Source: Balamuthia mandrillaris (lineage: Eukaryota; Discosea; Longamoebia; Balamuthiidae). Taken from it: 64,000 nt of DNA. Positions 30,081 to 41,335 of this stretch are shown here, one piece after another. Both the position numbers and the translations under genes were made by a program. The notes beneath the pieces were generated by a model. The model was given only the letters and a program-made list of their open reading frames with translations, was not told the DNA's origin and searched no databases. Positions within the stretch are counted from its first letter, which is position 1. Every line of letters begins with the position of its first letter. The stretch lies in assembly GCA_031835245.1 (NCBI GenBank), contig JAVKOQ010000062.1:62001-126000 (forward strand), read 5' to 3'.

Positions 30081-32080
30081 AGCTTGCTTACCATCCATTC
30101 GAATAGGTATTACTTCTTCGATCAAAACAGGAGAGTGAACCTTCATCACAACTTCGATTTCTTTTGTCTCTTTCTATAAGTTCACAATGCGTTTGAAACA
30201 AAAGCAAAGCCATAAGGAAACAAAGGAGGAAAGAACAAACGGCAAAAAGGAAAAGAATGTACCCTCTTTAAAACGCCACTGCTTGGGAGAAAGGTAAAAC
30301 TGCAACAAGACTTTTTTGGTGGAGGCTCAACAGCAAACGGAAGCTTGACGCCCCCACAGTTGCTGATGGTGATAGTTCCCCTAAGTTCCTTCTCCAGTGG
30401 AGCTTCTGTTAATGCCTCTTCTTTGCCTTCATCATAAAAGTTGATGTAATGATGCAACACCTTTGTTTCGTTAAAATACAAAGAAATGATAAGATAAAGG
30501 GAGATAAGAACGTTAATGAAGAACCTCAGCAAACAAAGAAGAAGAAGAAGAAGAAGAAGAAGAAGAAGAAGAAAAAGAAGAAAACGAAACAGAAGCAGAA
30601 GAAGAAGAAGAAGAAGAAGAAGAAAAAGAAGCAGAAGAAGCAGAAGCACCAGCAGGAGAAGAAGAAACAAGAAGAACGAAGAAGAAGATACCTTCGCTTG
30701 TGGAATAGGATCGCTTGGAGGTTTCAGAAGATAAAGGCTCTTCTTAAATGCTCCTTTCGTCCGTTTGGAGGCAGACTTGGGTGAGTGATGGCCATGAGTA
30801 GACGAGGAAGAAGGCGACGAAGAAGGTGCTGGAATGGCCAAAGAATCCCGTTGTTGATACGCTGTTTCCAACTTTGAAACCACTTCTTCTTTGCCCAAAC
30901 TGAGCAATGCTCTATAAAGTTTTCTTTCCTCTACTATAGAGTCGAGTCCGGTAACACTTACAGCTCTAAACGTAGAAAATGAGCAGACGGTGAGAGGAAA
31001 GAAAACAAAAGAGAAAGAGAGAAAAAACAAACCTTAATAAAGTTTCTTTGTGAAGAGCAGGAGGCTCTTCGCTTTCCTCGACTTCCTTTCCATCTTGTAC
31101 TATGATCATGGAGTTCAAAGATGAGAAGCTGTTTCTCTTCTTTCGAGTTTCTCGAACTGTTTGATAACCTCCTGGCGATGAGGTAACGATAAACACAGTG
31201 AAAAAGGAGAATGAGAATGAGCACAATGAAAAGAAGAGGAAGAACGATGGAGAGAGAGAGAGAGAGTGAGAGAGAAGAGAACGACAAAGAGAGAGAGAGA
31301 GACAGAGAGAAACACAAAACCTGTTGGAAGATCAATTTGAGAACCTGACCCAACAGTCATCATAGAATTGGGTCTAGGAGGAATGCCAGAGTCATCCCTC
31401 GCTCTTCCGGCAGTGGTCGGCACACTTTCAGCAGAAGAACTAAAGGAAGGGACAGGCCTTGCAACACGGGAAGTTGTTATAGTTGGGATGTTCGAGGCCG
31501 AGAGAGAAGAAGGAGAGGGCCTTAAAGTGGCATTTGCAGCAAACATGGGTTGCTTCATTAAAGCCTGCATAAGTATTTCTCTCTTTTGAATGATCGAGCT
31601 GGAAGGAACTTTTGGTGCTTTGTCATGGTTGCTGTTGTTGGAGGAAGAAGGATAAGACGAAGGAGGATCGGATCTATCAGGTAGAGGAGGAGGAATTTCT
31701 TCTCCTTGTTGTTGTGGTTGGTCTTCATTGTTGGAAGGAGAAGCACCTTTTTTACTGCTTCGAACAGAAGAAGGTGGAGGAGGGTGCAATGGCTTGTCGG
31801 AGGGAGAAGCAGAAGAAGGGGAGAAGGAAACCTTAGCGACGGAGAGGGAAGAGGCTACGATGCATGAGCCGCTGGTGGGGGGCGTCTTTTTGGGCGTTGG
31901 CAGGGGAGCAGGGCAAGGAGGCAAGGTCACGCTCCTTCGCGATGAAGGCGCATGCACGGCCTCCTCTCCCTTCTCCTCCTGGTTGCTGCTGTAGGGAGAG
32001 AGTAACGGTGCTATAGGGGTGGTTGGAGGCTCGGGAAATTGGAGCAAAAGCTCTTTGAGCGCTTCCCACGTCGCGGTCAT
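28862..32080 (-). CDS. ASH-RhoGAP protein (OCRL-like C-terminal half without phosphatase)
   Basis: About ten exons. A long Pro/Ser-rich N-terminus with SH3-ligand-like PPLPDR and PPRP stretches (31320-32080) precedes a conserved linker (VTGLDSIVEERKLYRALLSL). An ASH/MSP-like beta domain follows (GTITISNCGGVKLPFAVEPP; SFTFLPSSGVLKR; EIEVVMKVHSPVLIEEVIPI) and leads into SVFGVLPEDLVRSP, which parallels the ASH-to-RhoGAP junction of OCRL/INPP5B. The RhoGAP domain (29320-29740) has VPTVLVQMKDYL, QEGIFRLAPDE with the arginine finger, and WFRELPEQLL. No 5-phosphatase is present. The C-terminus is uncertain: either a stop at 29096, with AATAAA 30 bp later, or a GC-AG intron (29014-29103) joining a last exon that ends at 28862. 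Confidence 0.8.
29780..29820. repeat. (CT)n microsatellite in RhoGAP intron
   Basis: CT on the + strand in a minus-strand intron, a purine-sense exception. Confidence 0.9.
30535..30692. repeat. AAG-rich microsatellite in RhoGAP intron
   Basis: (AAG)n array with CAG and AAAAG variants on the + strand; pyrimidine (CTT) on the sense strand. Confidence 0.9.
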
Positions 32081-32413
32081 ATCTGTACCCAGAACAGTTC
32101 GTTAGAGCGAAGAACCAAAAAAAAAAAAATAGAGATCCATTTGTTCTTCCTTACCTTCGGCGTCGTTCATTGCCTTCTGCTATTGTTCGTTTACACGTTC
32201 CTGTATTCGATTTCTAATTTTATAATTGGTGTAATTCATTAATTAATTAAAAGGAAATGTACACGTCATATCATAACAAAAAAGGAATGTCTGACATTAG
32301 TTTCACTAAAAAAGGAAATAAAACATGTAAGCTACGTCGACGACAAAATTATCATGACGTCATGAAGTGTCTGCAAAAAATTACCCGCAGAAAAGAAGAA
32401 AGCGAAAAAAAAA
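32081..32413. promoter_or_regulatory. Bidirectional promoter, ASH-RhoGAP / ATG5, with GTCGAC and TGACGTCA
   Basis: 333 bp between divergent starts. GTCGAC at 32336-32341 and the palindrome ATGACGTCAT at 32354-32363 lie 51-78 bp upstream of the ATG5 start codon. The rest is AT-rich without a gene. Confidence 0.55.
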
Positions 32414-33572
32414 ATGGAGGATGGGGTGGATGAGCAGGTGCGTCGTTATATCTGGGAAGGCTGCGTGCCTGTGGTCTTCGGCCTCACTCCAAACGAGATC
32501 ACAACGCTCAAACCACCAGACCCTTTTTATGTACGTTTTTGTTTTAAAAAAAACCCATTTTGGATTAATACTTTATTTTTAAAACAAAAATCAAACTGAA
32601 CTTTTTTGTTTTCTGGGATTCGTTCAATCGAAAAAGTTAATGGTGCCTCGCAGCTCGTTTCTACCGATGGTAACAGGTCCAGTGCGTGAACACTTTCTTC
32701 AGTCCTCTCCTGTTGTTGTGGATGAGATGTGGCTTGAGTACGAAATGGGAGAAGAGAAAATTCCTCTTAAATGGTTTATAGCAGCCTTCCTTCTTCCTCT
32801 GCCCCTTCTTCTTCTTCGTTTTCTTCTCTTCCTTTATGTGGCCGTGTTCTTCTTGTTCTTGCTCTTCTCGTTCTTCTTCTGCTTCTTCTTCTGCTTCTGC
32901 TTCTGCTTCTTCTTCTTCTTCTTCTTCTTCTTCTTCTTGTTCTTGTTCTTCTTCTTGTTCTTGTTCTTGTTCTTCTTCTTCTTCTTGTTCTTGTTCTTCT
33001 TCTTCTTCTTCTCCTTCTTCTTGTTCTTCTTCTTCTTCTTCTTGTTCTTCTTCTTCTTCTTGTTCTTCTTCTTCTTCTTCTTCTTCTTCTTCTTCTTCTT
33101 CTTCTTCTGCTTCTGCTTCTTCTTCTCCCTCTTCTTCTCCCTCTTCTTCTCCCTCTTGTGTTTTGTCCCTTTTCTCCAATATAACACAAACAAAAGGCAT
33201 TACCCAGCAGGAGTACTGTTCGACCTCTTGGCAGAGCCGGAACAACTGCCATGGCCCCTAACAGTGCACTTTCAGGGCTTTCCAACCAGCCGGTTGCTGC
33301 GCTGTCCCAACGACCTGGCCGTCATGCATCACTACATGAACGTCCTCAAAGAGGCCAACTACCTCAAACATGGTGACAGCAGCAAGGTCAATGCTCTCTC
33401 TCGCGAAGACCACAATGACCTTTGGGAGGGTCTTATTACCAGTTTCGTCATACCGTCTTCTTTTTATTCCCTCTTGCTCTTCTTTCTGTCTTCTTTTCTG
33501 TTACCGCATTTCTTCTTGCTCTCTCTCTCTCTTTCTCTTTCTCTTTCTCTTTCTCTTTCTCTTTCTCTCCCT

Positions 33573-33617
<45 letters not shown>

Positions 33618-34076
33618 ACTTCTCTTCTCTCTTCTCCTCACTGCTTTTTTTTTTTTTGATAAACAAAAGATCAATACGAGCGGTTCTGGAAGGTGAACAA
33701 GACGCTGTTCCCAAAGGAAGGAGCGGCCGCGCTAAAGAACCTCCCCATCCGAGTGGTTCGCAAGGAACGCCCCTGTCTACAAGAGCCCATCTCTCCTTTT
33801 CTTCCCTCATCTTCTTCCTCTTCTTCTTCTGCTTCTGGTGAAGAACCACAAGAGCAAACTCTTTGGGATGTTCTTCACCAGATGTTACCTGAACTCTTTC
33901 CTCTTTCTTCTAAACCTTCTCCTTCCTCATCTTCTCCTCAAGAAAAGGAGGAAGAGATAAAGTTGCCAAAGGTGATAATACAAGGGATACTTCCGCCGTT
34001 GAACACGCCGATTCTTTGGTTGGTGCAGCATTGCAGCCACCCCGATAACTTTCTTTACATCGTTGTCAAAGATTAA
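32414..34076 (+). CDS. ATG5: Autophagy protein ATG5
   Basis: Four exons. The N-terminal helix and first ubiquitin-like fold read RYIWEGCVPVVFGLTPNEIT, PRSSFLPMVTGPVREHF and WLEYEMGEEKIPLKW/HYPAG. VLFDLLAEPEQLPWPLTVHF follows, then FPTSRLLRCPND, VLKEANYLKHGD and LWEGL. The Lys in VLKEANYLKHG matches the ATG12 acceptor lysine of other ATG5 proteins. The C-terminal ubiquitin-like fold ends VIIQGILPPLNTPILWLVQH then CSHPDNFLYIVVKD. ATG5 conjugated to ATG12 forms, with ATG16, the ligase-like complex that lipidates ATG8. The intron at about 32780-33195 contains a 300-bp CTT array whose frame is open and could be misread as poly-Leu/Ser coding. A Ser-rich loop at 33805-33835 is an insertion relative to animal ATG5. 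Confidence 0.96.
32850..33155 (+). repeat. Long CTT-rich microsatellite in ATG5 intron
   Basis: About 300 bp of (CTT)n with GTT and GCTT interruptions, sense strand pyrimidine; it creates long spurious open frames on both strands. Confidence 0.95.
33517..33613 (+). repeat. (CTCTTT)n and (CT)n tracts in ATG5 intron
   Basis: A CTCTTT hexamer array passes directly into CT runs within the third intron of ATG5. Confidence 0.9.
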
Positions 34077-34137
34077 CTTTTTTTTTGTTTGTGTAAAGCC
34101 TACTTTCTTGTCGTTTTCTTTCCTATAGAAATCAAGC

Positions 34138-34183
<46 letters not shown>

Positions 34184-34185
34184 CG

Positions 34186-34845
34186 TTACGGTATCAGCTT
34201 GCGAATAAACTGTTCGATGGGAAGAATGTCGCCTTGCTTCACGGAACACTCCACAAAAGAAACGGGGAAAGGCAGCTGCTCCATCTTGAAGGCCTCTCCC
34301 TCCACCCCCACGGCAACGCGGCGCTCCTCCGCGGAAGAGCCCCCAATATCCTCCATCGTACTTTGGCTCTTTCGCAGTTGATCACTGGTTTTCGTGTAAC
34401 AAACAAAAAAAATATGAGAAAGTAATGTAATAAAGAAGAAAGATAGATGCAGTACATTTCTTCCTCAAGGCCGCGCTGGATATCATCTTTAGGTGCGGCG
34501 GTGATCATCTCCGTCTTGTTGCACACAATCAGGAATGGCACCTTCCTGCTTTGAATCTGCTTGTCGCCAAAGAGATCAAAGAGATAGCTTTTTTGAGGGT
34601 GTCAGAAGAAGAAGACAGAAGAAGTTGAAAAAGAAGAATGAAGAAAAAAGGTAAAAGAATGAAAGAATGTACCGAGCAGCTTTGCTAACTTCGGACTTGA
34701 ACTCGGTAGCATCAGTGAGAAAGACGATGCCTTTAGCCAATGGGAGGAACGTGTGCAGCTGCGAACGAAGACGCTGATGGCCAGGAAAGTCGATCACGTG
34801 GACTGGCCTTCCCTTCTGTGCAGAGAGGTAAGCTAAGAAAAGAAA

Positions 34846-34877
<32 letters not shown>

Positions 34878-35285
34878 GGAGAGAGAGATGAGAGCGAAAG
34901 GAAGCAAGGAAACAACAAGAGAGAAGCAAAAAAGAAAGGAGACCTTATCAGAGTGCAAAGCAAAAGAGCTATCGTTCTCTTTCATGGAAGTATGTGTCTC
35001 CACCACTTTACCTTCTTTCAACTTCACAAATAACAAAAGCCAATGTTAAGCTCGTTAGCCCTCTCGATTAAAAAAAACATTTACAAACGACTACAAAAAA
35101 AAAAAAAGATAAGATTACCCTAAAGAACAAAGCAGTCTTGCCAGAACCACTTGGACCCAGCAAAAGAATCGTGTTCCTGGCTTTGGACTTTCCAGCAAAC
35201 ACTTTGGAGTTCACCAAAGAAAAAAAAAAGCAAATTATTATCAAACAAAAAAGTAGCACAGATGAATGTGTAAAAGGAGAGAGCA

Positions 35286-35326
<41 letters not shown>

Positions 35327-35586
35327 CATACGTGTAAAGAAAAGAATCAAAAGGAGCAACAAGATGAGGGCAGGAGCGCCAAAGAGTAGCAACGGAGCAG
35401 CCTCTGGCGGCAGTCCTTGCTCTTTCGTCCAGCCTTCCACCCAAGCATAATAGTCGGTCGTAGTGTTCTTTGTTTTGTTGTTGTTGTTGTTGTGATTGAA
35501 CGAAAACCATGTGAGTAAACAACAAAAAAAGTAAAGAAAGCCCATCTCAAATCAAAAGCACTCGTTTTTTTTTTGAACCTTACCAT
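34186..35586 (-). CDS. Signal recognition particle receptor subunit beta
   Basis: About seven exons. The start codon is the last triplet of exon 1 (35584-35586): ATG is followed at once by the donor GTAAGG. Exon 2 reads NTTTDYYAWVEGWTKEQG, then one membrane helix (LLLFGAPALILLLLLILFFT). The small GTPase domain has G1 LLLGPSGSGKTALFFR, THTSMKEND (switch I), G3 VIDFPGHQRLR, and G4 LIVCNKTEM. The C-terminus VSFVECSVKQGDILPIEQFI then RKLIP matches SRPRB, whose last helix packs on the fold. The protein anchors SRP receptor alpha on the ER membrane and docks ribosome-SRP complexes at Sec61. A GA/CT tract lies directly after the stop codon. Confidence 0.93.
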
Positions 35587-35683
35587 CTCTTCCTTCGTTG
35601 TTGTTTTTCTGTTCTGTTCTCTTCTCTTTTTTTTTATCCGCTCTCCTTCCCTCTCTTATCCTCTCTCATATCTTGAGCTTCCT

Positions 35684-35728
35684 GTCGACATGTCGACCAC
35701 AATTTTACTTTCACGTCGACATGTCGAC
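35684..35728. promoter_or_regulatory. Four GTCGAC sites arranged as two 14-bp palindromes
   Basis: GTCGACATGTCGAC occurs at 35684-35697 and again at 35715-35728, 98-142 bp upstream of the SRPRB start codon and in the 220-bp gap before the TRM6 stop. Confidence 0.65.
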
Positions 35729-35806
35729 GTTTGTCTACAATAATTCTGTTCTTTTTTTTGTTTTTTGTTTTTTTTGTTTTATGGATAGATAAAGTGTGTT
35801 ATGTTA

Positions 35807-37081
35807 TTATGTCTTTTGTCTTTTGTTCCCCGTTCTAGTTCTCGCTTCCGACCTTTCGGCATCGTCAGACGAAGAGGCCGAAGTTGTGGCGCCTTGTTGA
35901 GCCGAGGAGGAGAAGGACGAGGAAGAAGAGGAGGCGCTGTCTTCCTCGCCTTCCTTTCGTTCTGTTTGTGTGGCTGCGATGGGAATGACTTTGGTTGCAC
36001 TTAGGAGATACCCGCTCGCTCCGTTCATTTGCATGTTTGGCCTTGTTCTCGAGGGTAACACCTTTTATTGTGTTTGGCATGAGAAGGAAAGGAGAGAAGG
36101 CAGAAAGAAGTGGAAGAAAGAGCGAAAATACCTGAAATTCTCTGAGCCATGTTTCGGCCAAACACAAGTTGGTCGCTTCTCCGCTGTTGTGAAGAGCATA
36201 GTGGCATTCTCCCAATTGCTATGAATGCATAAAGAAGAGGTGAGACAAAAATTTAGACAAACAACAAGATAGAGAGAAAAAAAGAGTAAGGAGATGTAAC
36301 AGTACCTGTAAGTAAGGACTGAAAGCTACGAGTGTTTGCGAGGGTTTAAGGAACGGAAACAACGGGAATAGAACTGAAGGAACGTCTGTTTTGGGAGCCA
36401 ATATGATGCTGCCGAAGAATGTTAACCAAACAAACAAAAACAAAAAGAAGTGACAAACCTATCAAAGCCATCTCTGAAGAGTTTTAGTATAATCGGCAAA
36501 GATTGTCGCAACGAAGGAAACTGTCTCGGTTTCAAATGAATTTGAGTGTCAGCAAAAGTTTCCTTTCGTTTGTGAAGCAGCACTTCTTCCTCATCCGTTC
36601 CGACAGTCGAAACAGAAGTTAACGCGGTGGAAGAGGTGGGCGGAGAGACTTGACTAAGGATAGAAAAGGGCGCATGGAGGATAGTGCTTCGGATGCGGTC
36701 ATCAAAGTTAAACATGGTGAGCGCGCTCGTGTTGGGGTGGTCTTCTGGATGGAGCAAGACAACGTTGCCGTAACCTGTTTTTGTTGTGAAAGCAGAGCAG
36801 GAAGAAGAAGGAAGAAAGAAAACAACGAAGTATGAAGAAAGAAGAAAACAGTAAGAGAGAAAGTTTTGGGTTTTTGGTGTATTAATGAAAGAGAACGAAC
36901 CGGCAATACGTTCAGCAACAGCACCGGCGATGAGGCCTTTGCAAGCATCAACTACGAGCACATTATAGCCTGCTTGCACGTTGGAGTTGGTCAAGATACG
37001 AGCTAATGTATCCATTCGCAAGTAACTTATTTTTTGGTTTCGAAATTGTACCAAATAAGAATAGTGTAACAGAGAGAAGGA

Positions 37082-37128
<47 letters not shown>

Positions 37129-38180
37129 TTGATGATGCCGGCGCTTCGGTGGAAATAGGCAGTGGCGATAGTGAAGGCTGAAGGAGGAAGCACTCGCACA
37201 ACAAAAATGTATCTTCACCAAAGAAGAGATTAGGAAATGGCAGAATGAAGGTTGAAAGAAAGACAACTTTGCTTACTTTTGTTGTTTCTTCTTGACCCAT
37301 TTTGCCTGAGAAAATTCTGTTTTTTGCTCGAATGAAACGCTGTTTTGGATGAGAGCTTTGATGATCTCCTCTCCCTCCACACCCTTGCGCTTCATCTCCA
37401 AGATCTCCTCCTGCGAGAGCTTTTGGTTTTGGTTGTTGTCCAACAAGTTGCGATTGTCTGTTCGCGCCACAGCGTCTGGTTTGTTGGAGTTTTTTTTATG
37501 GTTTCGTTTAACAACACATCGACGGAAAGACGAGAGATAATGGAAGAAGGCAGGAATGAGGGAAACAATGAGTGAAGGAACAGTGTGAAGACAGAAGACA
37601 GAAGAAAGCAGAACGAAGGACAGAGAAAAGGAAAGAAGACAAAGAAAGAAAGAAGAAGCAAGAAAGAAAAAAGAGGAGAGAAGAGGAGCTTAGAAGAAAC
37701 GGCAAGAAATAAGGCGGGAATACTAAAGCAGAAGAGGTCAACAAAGAGAGAGAAAGCGAACCAGAAGGAACTTTGGTGAGTCCCGCATCGGGCAGTTTGT
37801 CCAAAGGAACGAGAACTTTGGAGCTAGTGGAGGCTTGCCACAAGGACCCATACTTGGCGCCGATCAGCGTCCGCAACGGGTAGCTTCGCTTATTCACTTT
37901 GACGCTCCTTCTCAAGATAAAATAAGGTGAGAAGAAAAAGAAAATAAAAAAAGAAAGAGAAGCGAAACCCTTGTCGTCTGACTTCAACGAATGTGTATTT
38001 GGAGTCGTTGATGCAAAGGATGAGATTGTCGCCTTCCTTGACCAATTTTTCGGAAAAGGTCGAGCTTGAGGGTGACGATGGTCCGCTGCCGCTGCCACTG
38101 CCACTGCAGCTCGCCATCGATGAGGAGGACTCCGCGGCCTGAGTTGTTGCTGCTTCTTCTCTCCCTTCTTCCATCATCAT
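35807..38180 (-). CDS. tRNA (adenine-58-N1)-methyltransferase non-catalytic subunit TRM6
   Basis: About nine exons. Recognised by the Gcd10/TRM6 order: EGDNLILCINDSKYTFVEV, KRSYPLRTLIGAKYGSLWQ, RTDNRNLLDNNQNQKLSQEE then ILEMKRKGVEGEEIIKALIQ, TEFSQAKWVKKKQQK, LRMDTLARILTNSNVQAGYN and VLVVDACKGLIAGAVAERI. Those segments align by eye with human TRMT6. The Rossmann fold is degenerate, with no SAM-binding GxGxG; the catalytic partner is TRM61. The complex makes m1A58 in the T loop, including in initiator tRNA-Met. The C-terminal Ser-rich tail ends RTGNKRQKT. It is divergent from the orphan gene at 38363, with 180 bp between start codons. Confidence 0.92.
37087..37126. repeat. (GA)n microsatellite in TRM6 intron
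   Basis: GA run on the + strand, CT on the sense strand, beginning just after a donor site. Confidence 0.9.
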
Positions 38181-38362
38181 TTTTTTTTCTTTGCTACCAA
38201 ATTCTTCACATTTTTTAAATATTTCACATATTTCTAATTCCTTGAATAACCATAATTCTTTACATATTTCAAATAGTATACATTATCTGCATTCCCTTGG
38301 ATGTTATTGCCCCTCAGGAAAAAAAAAAAAGAGAAAAAGAAAAAAAATAAATAAAAGAAAAG

Positions 38363-38987
38363 ATGTGGAGAAGAGGAGGAAGCTCTCTTGCACAACCCGC
38401 GTTCGCTCGTTGCGCCAGTGCCGCCGGTTTGCGATCATGCTCCTCGTTGCGACGTTGCGACGGAGGCATGCCCGGCCTTAACGCTGCCGCTGGTCGTCTC
38501 TTCTCTTCCTCCACCACCGTGACATCCGGAAGCAGAGCAGCATCGTTTTCTACCGCCACTACCTTTGGTTACTCTGCCTCTTTCACCACCACCGCTCCTA
38601 CCAAAACCGCTGCTCCATCCGTTCGTTCCGTTCACTCTGTGGCCACTGAAGCAGTAAGGTATACCAAATACAGTTTCTTTGCCTCCTCTTAAACTCTTCC
38701 CCGTCCTCCTCCTCTTCTTCTTTTTCTTTCCTATTTTTTTTTTGTTTTGTCCTCTTTATTTTTTCTCCTCTCTCTTCTCCTCTTTTCTGCATCTCTCTCC
38801 TCTCGCACCGTGCATCCCCGTCATTCTGATTTGCTCTGCTGCGATTTCACAGCAGGCCGGCTGTTGTGTCTGGCGTTTGTCAGCATGGACCCCTTGCTCT
38901 GGAGCTTTTGGACGAGGAAGGCACGTTGCCCACCAATGCTGACTTCCCTCTCTCCCTGCCACCTCGTTCTTCTCTTTCTCCCTGTTT

Positions 38988-39026
<39 letters not shown>

Positions 39027-39066
39027 GGTACTCCAACAAACAGAAGATGACGATGGTCGTTCCTGA
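38363..39066 (+). CDS. Small unknown protein with presequence-like N-terminus
   Basis: Two or three exons. Exon 1 (38363 to about 38659) codes MWRRGGSSLAQPAFARCASA and continues Ser/Arg/Ala/Thr-rich with no acidic residue for most of its length, a strong mitochondrial presequence pattern. A GT-AG intron (about 38660-38855) leads in phase to SRPAVVSGVCQHGPLALELL then DEEGTLPTNAD. The end is unclear: the frame stays open through a CT tract to a TGA at 39066 (ending TEDDDGRS), or a short intron removes the CT tract and gives a similar end. I recognise no family. It may be a small mitochondrial protein of about 140 residues. Confidence 0.5.
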
Positions 39067-39173
39067 GGTTAGTTTATCCAAAAAATCAAATGACAAAAAA
39101 AAAAAGCACATTCTTCTCTCTCTCATCCATACACCAGTTATAAAAAAAACTTTGTTTTTTGTTGGATGCAGCA

Positions 39174-39257
39174 TTACAGCACTTTGTCAGCCTTTCCATA
39201 ATAGCGATTGACATACGCTGACTATTATTATAGTAAAGTGGATTAGTGTTATGCTTT

Positions 39258-39295
<38 letters not shown>

Positions 39296-39313
39296 CTTTT
39301 CTATGTTTCTTAT

Positions 39314-39364
<51 letters not shown>

Positions 39365-41335
39365 CTTCACTTGAACAAACCTTGCAAGCAGTAATGTCAG
39401 GAAAAGTGTTCTTTGGGTAAAACTTGTAGATCTTCATCTCGTCCAACGCCTTTTTCTCCTCTGGAGAGAGGCTGTCCAGTTTCCTCTTGCGCTCCTCTCG
39501 CTCCTCCTTGATGGCTCTCTTTCGCTCGTTGACAGAGGTGCGAATGGCCTCCTTGAGCGGCGCTGCGTGCGTCTTCTCGTCGAGGGAGTGATCTTTCAAG
39601 AACTCTGGAATGAATTCCTGCATTTATTTGTTAGTAAACAAAGGGTTTGTCGGACAGAAAACAAAGAAAGGAAAGAAAAACGAAGCGAAAAGATAGAAAC
39701 GATGTGATCACTTGATGTGATTCTAACAAGAGAAAGAAAAAGCGAGTTGGGTACCTCCAAATCATCCATCTCCCAATCAAACGTGAAGGAGAGCGCTCTG
39801 GACTGACCTCCTTCCTCGATGGTGTAGGTGCAGGGTACTTCTGTGTCAACAACGAGCTCCGGTTGAGCGCGCGGCAAGAAGATGTAGGGCAGCGCGTACT
39901 CAAAGCGCTTCAGCTGCTCCGTTTTGAGGCGTTTCAGGGCGGTTCTTCTTTGTACTGTTTTGAGGAAGAAGATTGCTGGCTCGAATTGACTTGGATCAAT
40001 CCTGTTGGTTTGTATAGATTTTGTTATTTATAAATAAAGTTGAGTAGTAGAGAGGAAAAGTAGCAGAGAGAGAGAGAGAGAAAGAGAGAGCACCTCCAAG
40101 CAACAGTGGGAACGTAAGGCACCCAATCCATCTTGAGCTCTTTCATGGGAACAAACTCCTCGACCTCCTTTTGAACGGATTTAAGACCAAGCTGAGACGG
40201 CGGAGGAAGGCTAGAGACGATGGCCACCAATACGGGAATTGGGACAACCACTTCCTTCTCTTTGCCTTCTGGATCCAACTGAACCAGTTGAGCTGTGCAG
40301 TCGAAGATAGATATAGAAAAATGTGAGAAAAGAAATAAAGAAAAAACAACGTATAAAAAGTTGAGGAAAACAACACAAAAAAAAGGGGATGAGTCATATA
40401 CGTTCAGTCGTGCCAAAGACGTAAACGGGATTGTGCTGTCCTTCTTCCATGAGGAAGCCGTCATCTTCAATGGCCTCCTTAAAGTGCTCAAAGTCCCATT
40501 TGACCCTAAAGGCCTCCTCGTAGCTGTCCCACTCCGTGCCTACCAGATAGATCTGCTTCCAGACGTCCCAATACTCTTCCTCCTCCTTTTGTGCTTCCTC
40601 TCTCCTCTTCTTCTCTTCTGCTCTCTGTTTTTTCGTGGCTGCCGATTTTCTTTGGGGAGGAACCTTGGAAGCTTTGGAAGAGGAGGCAGTAGCTTTCTTC
40701 CTTCCTCGACCAGCAGGAGTGGCTGCCTTCTTTGATGCTGTGCTCTTGCTCGCTGTGGCTTTCTTGGAGGCCGCTGGCTTACGAGAAGTTGTTTTGGTTT
40801 TTTCTGTCTCTTTCTTGGTAGCTTTCGACGCAGCCGCTTTGCCTTTCTTCTTTGGCTTTTCTTCTTTCTCTTCTTCTTCTTCCTCCTCCTCCTCCTCCTC
40901 CTCCTCCTCTGCTTCTCCCTGTTCTGCTTCTTCCTCTTCTGCTTCTACCTCTTTCTTCTTCGCTTCTGCTTCCGGTTTTGTGGCTGTCTCCTCCTCTTCA
41001 TCGCTTTCCTCGTTGTACTTGAGAATGGCGTTGATGTAGTCCGCCTTCTTGGCGTTGCTTTTCACCGGAAGCTCCTCCCCGAGGCAGTAGCTGCGCAGCA
41101 CCTTGATCGGGTACTGGTCCAAACGGTCCAGATCGAGGTCCACCTCCTCCTCCTGCTTTGTTGGAGGAGGGGCAGGCTTGGCTTTCTTCGTGGAGGCCGC
41201 GGCGGCACCCGTCTTTCTGCGCTTGCTTGTCTGCGAGCCATTTTCGGTGGCAGGATCTTTGGGGTCGCCCATTTCTTCGTTTTCGGCGGCTTTCTTGCCG
41301 GCAGCCCCCCTCTTTCTCTTTGTTCCGCTGCTCAT
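39174..41335 (-). CDS. HIT4-like chromatin protein with SAP domain
   Basis: Five or six exons. The N-terminal half is basic/acidic low complexity with a SAP-like DNA-binding segment (LDQYPIKVLRSYCLGEELPV, about 41040-41110), a poly-Glu run and an AT-hook-like PAGRGRKKA. The conserved part begins EYWDVWKQIYLVGTEWDSYE, continues GHNPVYVFG-like GQHNPVYVFGTTE, then LKRFEYALPYIFLPRAQPEL, MKIYKFYPKN and a last exon SAYVNRYYGKADKVL. The YKFYP...VNRYYGKA end is the hallmark of the plant HEAT INTOLERANT 4 family, which acts in chromocentre rearrangement and release of silencing under heat stress. Function in an amoeba is unknown; nuclear chromatin association is inferred. The last intron carries CT on the + strand, purine on the sense strand. 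Confidence 0.78.
39255..39362. repeat. CT microsatellites in last intron of HIT4-like gene
   Basis: Two CT runs separated by about 25 bp, purine on the sense strand; an exception to the window trend. Confidence 0.9.

Noticed and set aside
32640-33659. Open frames of 140-340 codons over the CTT and CT arrays, reading poly-Leu, poly-Ser or poly-Phe
   Set aside because: They are made by the microsatellites of the ATG5 intron; the ATG5 exons on either side join cleanly without them.
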